From NCBI GenBank assembly GCA_030263535.1, contig SZPB01000007.1, positions 1-47,305 on the forward strand: a stretch of 47,305 nucleotides of DNA. The letters are read 5' to 3'. Numbering within the stretch: the first letter of the stretch is position 1; each line of letters starts with the position of its first letter. This DNA comes from Cytophagia bacterium CHB2. Its GTDB lineage: Bacteria; Zhuqueibacterota; Zhuqueibacteria; Zhuqueibacterales; Zhuqueibacteraceae. The notes below the pieces were generated by a model. It ran no database searches. It saw only the letters and a program-made list of their open reading frames with translations, and was not told where the DNA came from. Positions 25,210 to 31,797 of this stretch are shown piece by piece. The translations under genes were made by a program, and so were the position numbers.

Positions 25210-27474
25210 TCATTTCGATGTGATCGACACGCTATCCTCCCAATACCGCCACTTCACAAACCCCACGCGATCGGGCGCGCCGTCAAGCTGCAAGCCGTGC
25301 GTGTTGGGCAAGGCCTCCATCAACGCTTTGCCTTGGTAGATCACCTTCAAAACCTCTGAAGCAGAATAACTGATCTCATTGCCGGAAATCGTGGCAAAGA
25401 GAAAATGCGCATCGGTTTCAAAATCGCCATAGGGCACGCGGCCTGCTTCCCAGGTGTAGCGCGGGCGAATATTCTCGCGCACGACGCCGAGGTTCAAATC
25501 CAGCTTCACGCCGAGAACGGAAACCTCTTTGCCGTTTTTGATTTCAATGCCGATGGCACGCGGAAACGCCGGCATGGGAATGAGGCGCAAGTTCTGCAAT
25601 CGCGCCGATGGGCTTTCGCCGTTCTTCACCGGAATCAAAGCCGTCGCAAATACTTCATAGTCGCCGGCGCGGTAGTAGCTGGATTGGGTTTGATAAATCG
25701 CGATCTCTTCTTGATAATGGCGCGTTTCATCGTAAGTGCCAATTGTTTTGGCGCGGGTTTCCAAAAATTGGATCAGCAGGTGTTGATCCTGCGGCAGCGC
25801 GATATTGCCGATGGAATCAATCGAGGTCACGAAGAAATTAGCGCCTTTCTCTTGAATCTTGCGCGTGTGCCAGAAATTGGTAAAGGTGTAATAATCGGTT
25901 TGCTTGACTTCGATTGCGTCGATCACGATGAACATGTTTTGTTTTTTGAGATAGGTGATGACACGATCCCACGCATAACCGAGCGCGTCATCGTGTAGCC
26001 GCGTACGGCTCATATCCACCTCACGCAAATTGAGAAAGTCGATCTTCTGCGTGCGCACCGGCCGGTAGGCGCCGGAATTGCGCACGAATTCTTGCAGCGA
26101 TTGATGCACATCGCGCTTGTTCTTGCGCGCCACCAGGCGATTGTGAAAATAATCCGCGCGGAATTGGCCGTATTTGCCGCTGGGCAGGCCGTCGCGATAG
26201 CCGCCGTCATGCAACAACACTGAGCCGCCGGACATGAACAACGTAATATCATTCTCATCCGAGTGGCCGTGGTGCATTTTTTCTTCTTCCACGGAAATCG
26301 TATTGCGCAAAAACTCGCGATGCACAAAGCCGCCCTCGCCTTCATCACGGTAGTTCAGTAAAAGATATGTGCTTACCGGCTCCCACCCATTGCGGAAGAC
26401 GACTTTTTTGCCGATCACATCATCCACAACTTCCTGACTCAACGATTGCGGTTGTTGCGCCAACAGCGTTTCATCCGCCCATTGATAAGCAAATGCAAAT
26501 GACGATGCTGCACCGGTGCCTTTCTGCGGATAAAGCGCCGTCATCTTTTCAAACATGCGCTCGGCAATCCACTTCAGTTCTGGATCGCGATAGCGGCTCG
26601 CCATGCGTTCGAATACGGCGATGTAACGATCCCACGAGGGATTCCAGTTGGCATCGCCGAAATCCGGAATGTTATGGGCCGGCGTGAAGAGACGTTTGAA
26701 ATATTCGGCATAATAGCGCATGAATGGCGTGTCATCAAGCTGCTCATTACCGCTGATGTCAGCGTACGTGAAAAGCGAGAGCAGCCACACGGGATGATAA
26801 ATGCTGGCGTCTTCGATTTCCCATTGCTTGAGATTATCGCTGGCAATGGTTTCGGCCATTTGCCTCCATTTTGCCGCGTGCGGATGGTTGGGCATGGCGA
26901 GATAGCCGTAATACAAGCCCTCCGCTCTCAGCATGGCGCGATTGTGCGCGCCCCATTCGGGAAAATGAAAAACAAAATCCAGACTGTGCGCCAGCTCGGC
27001 TTCGATTTTGGCCTTGATTTTATCCGTAAGCACACCGCTGTCGCGAATGCGCTGATAAGCGCGCACGTAGGGCGGCAGAAAGAAAAAGTTCGCCAGCGCG
27101 GGAATGCCGTTCACATACTCTGCACGCGTTTTCGCATAGTCTTTGGGATAGGCGTTGCGCAGATCGCCGTATTCCGCCAGTAATTGCGCGGCGCGCTCGG
27201 CATGAATCTTTTCTTGCGTTTCTTGAAAAAGAAATCCCAAAACATCGGCAAGATAAATCGGCTCTGCCGGCGAGTTATAACCCCACAGGGTGCTGGGATT
27301 GACGTTGGCTTTCCACTTGGAAATGATTTCGGGATGTTTTTGCCAGGCTTGTTCAGCAGTGGCCGTAATGTAAGCTAAATATTTTTCCCGAGAGGATTGC
27401 GCAGAGAGAGGAAGAGAAGCGATCATAAGAAACAAAAGCAGCACAAAGAACAACTGAGACATTTTTTTCATCAT
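25210..27474 (-). CDS. Secreted heparinase II/III-like lyase (paralogue)
   Basis: This 754 aa protein has a signal peptide (MMKKMSQLFFVLLLFLMIAS then LPLSAQ). The toroid has HNRAMLRAEGLYYG and EDASIYHPVWLLSLFTY. The beta-sandwich has EEEKMHHGHSDEND (His401, His402, Asp406) and LLHDGGYRDGLPSGKYG, and a C-terminal block WHTRKI...PYGDFETDAHFLF. Every block aligns with the 19903-22242 protein, so they are paralogues with the Tat-type enzyme and the TA pair between them. Both are probably periplasmic or surface polysaccharide lyases on a uronate-containing glycan. Alternative ATGs at 27471 and 27462 are possible. The conserved Asn-Tyr/His triad of the fold is kept. Confidence 0.82.
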   Translation of the reverse strand: MMKKMSQLFFVLLLFLMIASLPLSAQSSREKYLAYITATAEQAWQKHPEIISKWKANVNPSTLWGYNSPAEPIYLADVLGFLFQETQEKIHAERAAQLLAEYGDLRNAYPKDYAKTRAEYVNGIPALANFFFLPPYVRAYQRIRDSGVLTDKIKAKIEAELAHSLDFVFHFPEWGAHNRAMLRAEGLYYGYLAMPNHPHAAKWRQMAETIASDNLKQWEIEDASIYHPVWLLSLFTYADISGNEQLDDTPFMRYYAEYFKRLFTPAHNIPDFGDANWNPSWDRYIAVFERMASRYRDPELKWIAERMFEKMTALYPQKGTGAASSFAFAYQWADETLLAQQPQSLSQEVVDDVIGKKVVFRNGWEPVSTYLLLNYRDEGEGGFVHREFLRNTISVEEEKMHHGHSDENDITLFMSGGSVLLHDGGYRDGLPSGKYGQFRADYFHNRLVARKNKRDVHQSLQEFVRNSGAYRPVRTQKIDFLNLREVDMSRTRLHDDALGYAWDRVITYLKKQNMFIVIDAIEVKQTDYYTFTNFWHTRKIQEKGANFFVTSIDSIGNIALPQDQHLLIQFLETRAKTIGTYDETRHYQEEIAIYQTQSSYYRAGDYEVFATALIPVKNGESPSARLQNLRLIPMPAFPRAIGIEIKNGKEVSVLGVKLDLNLGVVRENIRPRYTWEAGRVPYGDFETDAHFLFATISGNEISYSASEVLKVIYQGKALMEALPNTHGLQLDGAPDRVGFVKWRYWEDSVSITSK

Positions 27475-27581
27475 GTTGTGGCCATAAAATCACATTCGCA
27501 AAGATTAAGAAAGTCGCCAAAGACCGGAGGGTTATGAGAAAGAGTCAAAGTATCTTCGGCGACTTTCGTTGTTGCAGTGAA

Positions 27582-27622
27582 CAAAAAATGCTCCCAAGGC
27601 GGCGCTCTTTCCCGGGAGCATT
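27582..27622 (-). terminator. Rho-independent terminator, minus strand
   Basis: AATGCTCCC (27587-27595) pairs with GGGAGCATT (27614-27622). On the minus-strand transcript the 9 bp stem is followed by a run of T (27583-27588). It would end transcripts coming from the PorV-like gene, about 390 bp past its stop and before the heparinase gene. Confidence 0.65.
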
Positions 27623-27786
27623 GAGGCGGCGAGCAGCAGCCCTTACCTGAGCCTGACCAGCCCGCGCCCCAAAAAGCGCACGCGGAGACGCATCGAAAAT
27701 TGTTAACACCCTACGGCTTTGGGTCTCCGCGCGAAAGCCTTTGCTGTACAGCGATAAAACCTTGTTCACGTCGTTTGAAAACAACA

Positions 27787-27917
27787 CCGTCCGGCCCAAT
27801 GCCGTTTCCTTAGGCGATATTTCGTAGTCCCGGCCCCTCGTGGGCCGCTGAATTTGTAACATTTTCAGTGCCCCACAAGGGGCAAGACTACTAAGGAAAC
27901 GGCATTGCCGTCCGGCC
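27787..27917. mobile_element. MITE-like element with target-site duplication
   Basis: The element (27797-27907, 111 bp) has 17 bp perfect terminal inverted repeats (CAATGCCGTTTCCTTAG and its complement at 27891-27907). The interior arms continue imperfectly (TAGTC..CCCC..GTGGG...CTGAA against its complement). It is flanked by the exact 10 bp repeat CCGTCCGGCC at 27787-27796 and 27908-27917, reading as a target-site duplication. It has no transposase, so it is non-autonomous. Removing it and one duplicate restores ACCGTCCGGCCGGTT, a relative of the GC-rich palindrome motif, so the insertion went into one of those sites. Confidence 0.75.
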
Positions 27918-27986
27918 GGTTATGCACAAAACAATTCATCAGCTACGGCATTCATACAAGCTTTACAAATAACCGCCCGGACGGTT
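27908..27986. repeat. Second pair of GC-rich palindromes, 65 bp apart
   Basis: CCGTCCGGCCGGTT (27908-27921; partly MITE flank) and AACCGCCCGGACGGTT (27971-27986) have centres 65 bp apart. The pair lies 24 bp after the stop of the PorV-like gene. The sequence just before the second palindrome (TTACAAATAACCG) resembles that at the first locus (TTACAAACCG at 1217-1226), so the pair looks like a repeated element. Confidence 0.65.
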
Positions 27987-28009
27987 GCACAATTTTAAAC
28001 GAACACGAA

Positions 28010-29044
28010 TTAGAACGACACGTTGACCGTGAAGCGGTGCGTGTTGTCCAATATGCCGAATTCGGTGAAAGCGTAATCAACCATGATCTTGTTCTCACCC
28101 ATCGGCACACGCAGACCGGCGCCGAAGGAAATGCCTTCTTCGCTGCGTGGGACATCGTCCAAAATCTGACTATCAAACTCATTGCGTTTCGATTCGGAAA
28201 CGCCGGAGTAGTTGAACTTGTAGCCGCCGCGCACCGCAAAATAATCACTGAAGGAGTATTCGCCGCCGGTGAAAATCAACTGATCGGTATCCTGCGGTTT
28301 GGTGGCGTCCGCCATGAACTTAATCGTGTGCTGCTCGTTGTGATACAGGTCAATCGAAGCGCCGACGCTGAACACCAGAGGCAGGGGCGCGCCGATATCA
28401 TAGAACCTGAGATCTTTGCCCAGGTTGTTGATGCGGGCGCCGATCACGGCATTGCGGAATCCGATGTTGTACGTCGAGCCAAAATCGAAAGCATAGCTCG
28501 TGGTGCTCACATTATCGATGCCCTGCCGGATGAACTTCACCGAAGTTCCCAACGCCAGCCGGTCGGTAAACCTGCGGGCGTAGGTGATATTCACCGCCAG
28601 ATCGAGGTAATCGTAGGTGTCGCCCGTTTCGTTGTCGTAGGGGGTGAACGTCGAGAGCAAAAAGCTCGGGACGACGTCACGATCCGCGGCAATACCCGAA
28701 ACGCCCAATGAAACAAAGCCGATGCCCAACGTGCCGAAATTGCCAAAGTCATGGGCAATGGCGCCGGCATTGTGGGAAAGATCCGCGATCCAACGGTTGT
28801 AGCTAAACGACGCCTGCCATTGGTTGTTGCTCAGCGCAATACCGGCGGGGTTCCAAAACATCTGATTGACATCACCGGAAAGCGAGGTGGTGGCGGAACC
28901 CATGGCAACGGCTCGCGCGCCCACGCCAACCTTCAAAAAGGCCGCGCCGGTATAGCCGCTTTTCTTCTGAACTTGGCCAAAGCTCAAACCGGTGGCAACG
29001 AGCACCAGTATTAGCGCAGCCATGACGCGTTTTATGAGATTCAT
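28010..29044 (-). CDS. PorV/PorQ-family outer-membrane protein
   Basis: This 344 aa protein starts MNLIKRVMAALILVLVATGL and then has a cleavage-type SFGQ. The body has GAAFLKVGVGARAVAMGSAT, GDVNQMFWNPAGIAL and many alternating amphipathic strands ending in FTVNVSF, the pattern of the PorV/PorQ 14-strand beta-barrel family. PorV carries type IX secretion substrates to the attachment complex, so it would serve the adjacent surface protein. The ATG at 29044 with GGAG upstream is chosen over a TTG 15 bases earlier. It is downstream of the surface protein in the same transcript, separated by a hairpin. Confidence 0.85.
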   Translation of the reverse strand: MNLIKRVMAALILVLVATGLSFGQVQKKSGYTGAAFLKVGVGARAVAMGSATTSLSGDVNQMFWNPAGIALSNNQWQASFSYNRWIADLSHNAGAIAHDFGNFGTLGIGFVSLGVSGIAADRDVVPSFLLSTFTPYDNETGDTYDYLDLAVNITYARRFTDRLALGTSVKFIRQGIDNVSTTSYAFDFGSTYNIGFRNAVIGARINNLGKDLRFYDIGAPLPLVFSVGASIDLYHNEQHTIKFMADATKPQDTDQLIFTGGEYSFSDYFAVRGGYKFNYSGVSESKRNEFDSQILDDVPRSEEGISFGAGLRVPMGENKIMVDYAFTEFGILDNTHRFTVNVSF

Positions 29045-29088
29045 ATTCTGTGTCTCCAAAAGATATTGAAATGCTTCTGTGCCATTTC

Positions 29089-29125
29089 ATGCCGCCCGGC
29101 ATTCGACCATCGAACCGGACGGCAT
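29089..29125 (-). other. Strong intercistronic hairpin
   Basis: On the minus-strand RNA, ATGCCGTCCGG and CCGGGCGGCAT form an 11 bp stem (one U-G pair), and inside it TTCGA/TCGAA form a further 5 bp with a TGG loop. No T-run follows, so full termination is unlikely. It may protect or process the transcript between the surface protein and the PorV-like gene. Its CCGTCCGG/CCGGGCGG arms are like the palindrome pairs at 1157 and 27908. Confidence 0.65.
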
Positions 29126-29142
29126 CATGAACGAGGTGCTCG

Positions 29143-31668
29143 TTATCTCAGGATCGAAAAATAACCGGTTTGCTGGCCGCCGTCATATTCCGCCACGTAG
29201 ATATACAAGCCGCTCGCGACTTCGATGCCGTCTTTGGAGAACATATCCCAAAAGAGCGTGCCATCATTCGGGTTCTGGCCGGTAAACGACAACACATCAA
29301 TGACCTGGCCGGACACATCAAAAATCGTGATCCTTGTGCCCGTCGGCAAATTGAAGAAGAGGATCTTGTGTTCCAGACCCGTGTCATGCAAGGCTTGTTG
29401 CTTGTAAGGATTCGGCTTCACACGAATCTTCAAATCACCGTTCACCAAGGACTGCGCCTGTACCAACGGCGCCTTGAGCACAAAGTTGGCGCCAATGTCC
29501 TTCAGGCCGGTCAGGGTTTTCGGATAAAACGAACTGGCCGTGGCAAAATTGTAGGTGCCGGTCCACAGGCCGCTGCGACCATTCCAGTTGGTTTTGTGCG
29601 TTTCCAGGCTGGTATAAGGCATGCCCGCCATGGTGCCGCTCTCGTTATCATAGGCCGCGACATAGTACCAGTAGGTAAAACCAAACTGCACCAACTCGTT
29701 GGGATCCTCAAACGCATATTTGTATTGATTGGCATCCGCACCGGTGTTGAGATAATTCGCCAGTTCGGCTTTGGGGATCATTTTGACGAGTTTGTACGGA
29801 CCCGAGGCGTCGGGATCCTGCACGCGATAGAAATCCGAGGCTGCACTGATGTTGGGGTTGTTGGGACGTCCCAGCGCTGCCAGTTCCGCATCCGTTGGAT
29901 TTTCCTTGGTTTGCAGATGGTAGGTTTCCATCATGCGCCGGCCCACTTGCAGGGAATTCACGCGCGGGAACGCGGTGGTGCGATAAATTTTGTAACCCGC
30001 AAAATCAGCCGCGGCTTCAGCGCGATTATCCCACTTCACATTCACCTTCACGTTGACGCTGGGCTCGACTTTAATGTCGGGCGTCGGCGGCGGTTCGGGC
30101 ACGTTCCAATTGTTCTCGTAAGCCCACTGCGCCGCTTTGCGCGATTGCCGCGCGCCTTGCAGACGGAAGCCCATGTACTCGATCATGACTACGTTGATGG
30201 TTTCCCCGACTTCAAGAGAGAAGGGGCCAACGCCGACATAAAAATCACCATCGAAGCCATGTGAATAAGAATAACCTTCCGTCCAGTTGTCTTTGGGATC
30301 GGGATTGTCCAGTTCCCAATTCTGTGTCCAGGTATTGTTGTACTTCATGCTGCCATCGGGACGGCCACGCTGGCCTTCCGGCTTCACGATGCCCACGAAC
30401 GACAACGGATTGCCGACTTCATACGGCTGGGTGGTGTCAAACCAATTAGGATCGGGCCTCAAATCAAATTTGGTGCGATCCCACACTTTGCCGCCGTTGG
30501 CATACCAGTTACCCATCGAGAGAATGTGGTTTTCCCAGGGATTGTGGTCGTTGTTGCCGTAACCTTTGCTGACCGAGGTAAACCATCCCCGTTGCGAACC
30601 TGCGCCCACCGGATGACTGTCATAAATCGTCTTCTTGTCCGGTTGCGCCACACTGCTGCCCGAGGCCGGCAAGGGGCCTTGCTTGACAGCAATCCAATTG
30701 TGGCCGACATAAATATCCTGATAATTCCGGCGACCGTTCATGGTATTTCCCAACGTGCGAGCGCCATCAGCGGCCCACGGAATGGTGACGGTCTTGCCCG
30801 AAGCGGTGGTGAAGGTTTTGGTGGTCTTTAGATCCGTCGGCGAGGGGCCAGTGAAATTCACCGGCACATCCCACGGTTCGCCATTTTCATCAGGTGTGGC
30901 ATCGTAACCGGTTGTCGGACCCGTGAACCAGCCGCTGGCCCCGCGCGTGCCCGCCAGACTGTTGGACATGCTGTTGATCGGCTCGCTGCGCATGTTCAAA
31001 ACCAGCGCATTGATGCGATTGTTGGTGCTTTCCGGCGTGCCGTTGCCGTCGGCATCCAACACACCGGTGTTGGTCAATTCAAACTCAACCGCGATAAAGT
31101 CGTTCATGTTGGCGTGATTGAGCGCATACTGGCGCACGCGCATCTTCACGTAGATGCCGAGGTTGGTCGGGCCTTCGGCGTTGTAAATCATCTGATGGCG
31201 ACTGTTGGGATCGACCCAGCTCGCGGCATTGTCGGCCAAGCGTTGATTATATGGCGCCGGCAAGCTCACTTTACTGGTTTCGAAAGCATAGACATAGTCT
31301 TTCGCCAGAGGATCAGTAGAGCTGGTGAAATTATTGATACCTTTGGAGTATTCAATCATTTCAATGGCCTGCTTCCACGGAATATGCAAGTCGGTTCCGG
31401 CAATGTTTTGCGTCGGCGTCGTCCACTGCCGTTCAAGATTTCCGACGCGTGCAAGATACCAGGATTGGTTGGGGTTATCTTGCGCTTCGTAGTACGTCTT
31501 TCTTACCCAAGTCGGCGCAAAGGTATCCCAAAGATCGCCGGCCGTAATGACGCCGACTTTTGGGTAGGGATCATTGGGCTTTGACAAATTTTGCGCCCAT
31601 GTCGCCTGCTGTATAACCATGCCGAGAATCAGCCCGACAAGTATGAACAGGAATTTCTTGTTTTTCAT
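29143..31668 (-). CDS. Large secreted protein with T9SS/FlgD-like C-terminal domain
   Basis: This 841 aa protein has a signal peptide (MKNKKFLFILVGLILGMVIQ then QATWAQ). Residues ~25-530 are beta-rich without a known domain. Around 545-690 a fibronectin-III-like part has WDNRAEAAADFAGYKIYR and YWYYVAAYDNESG. The end, LKIRVKPNPYKQ...ILFFNLPTGTRITIFDVSGQVID...GLYIYVAEY...GYFSILR, is the FlgD Ig-like/type IX sorting-type module. It is probably displayed on the surface; function unknown, possibly glycan binding or an adhesin. GAGGAA precedes the ATG. It is between the TonB receptor and the PorV-like gene, suggesting one outer-surface unit. Confidence 0.8.
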   Translation of the reverse strand: MKNKKFLFILVGLILGMVIQQATWAQNLSKPNDPYPKVGVITAGDLWDTFAPTWVRKTYYEAQDNPNQSWYLARVGNLERQWTTPTQNIAGTDLHIPWKQAIEMIEYSKGINNFTSSTDPLAKDYVYAFETSKVSLPAPYNQRLADNAASWVDPNSRHQMIYNAEGPTNLGIYVKMRVRQYALNHANMNDFIAVEFELTNTGVLDADGNGTPESTNNRINALVLNMRSEPINSMSNSLAGTRGASGWFTGPTTGYDATPDENGEPWDVPVNFTGPSPTDLKTTKTFTTASGKTVTIPWAADGARTLGNTMNGRRNYQDIYVGHNWIAVKQGPLPASGSSVAQPDKKTIYDSHPVGAGSQRGWFTSVSKGYGNNDHNPWENHILSMGNWYANGGKVWDRTKFDLRPDPNWFDTTQPYEVGNPLSFVGIVKPEGQRGRPDGSMKYNNTWTQNWELDNPDPKDNWTEGYSYSHGFDGDFYVGVGPFSLEVGETINVVMIEYMGFRLQGARQSRKAAQWAYENNWNVPEPPPTPDIKVEPSVNVKVNVKWDNRAEAAADFAGYKIYRTTAFPRVNSLQVGRRMMETYHLQTKENPTDAELAALGRPNNPNISAASDFYRVQDPDASGPYKLVKMIPKAELANYLNTGADANQYKYAFEDPNELVQFGFTYWYYVAAYDNESGTMAGMPYTSLETHKTNWNGRSGLWTGTYNFATASSFYPKTLTGLKDIGANFVLKAPLVQAQSLVNGDLKIRVKPNPYKQQALHDTGLEHKILFFNLPTGTRITIFDVSGQVIDVLSFTGQNPNDGTLFWDMFSKDGIEVASGLYIYVAEYDGGQQTGYFSILR

Positions 31669-31797
31669 AAATTTTCCTCACAATGAAGAGAAAAGTTGAG
31701 TCGTCGTCCCGAACCTTTTGCAGGCCGCCATTTTGACACGAACATCTGTCTTAACGAAGCCGCCTGCGCTCGGAAGCAGCGAGAACTACGATGACAA

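Larger units (their letters stand above)
27475..28009. other. 535 bp gap with several inverted repeats, no gene
   Basis: No convincing coding frame is seen. From left to right it holds a 10 bp perfect inverted pair (27509-27518 with 27558-27567), a minus-strand terminator-like hairpin (27582-27622), the MITE-like element (27797-27907) with its 10 bp flanks, and a palindrome pair (27908-27986). It separates the leftward heparinase gene from the PorV-like gene, so the two are probably different transcripts. Confidence 0.75.

Noticed and set aside
29170-30264. 364-codon plus-strand frame
   Set aside because: It is opposite the surface protein gene, which has a signal peptide and a FlgD-like end; the plus frame shows no family.
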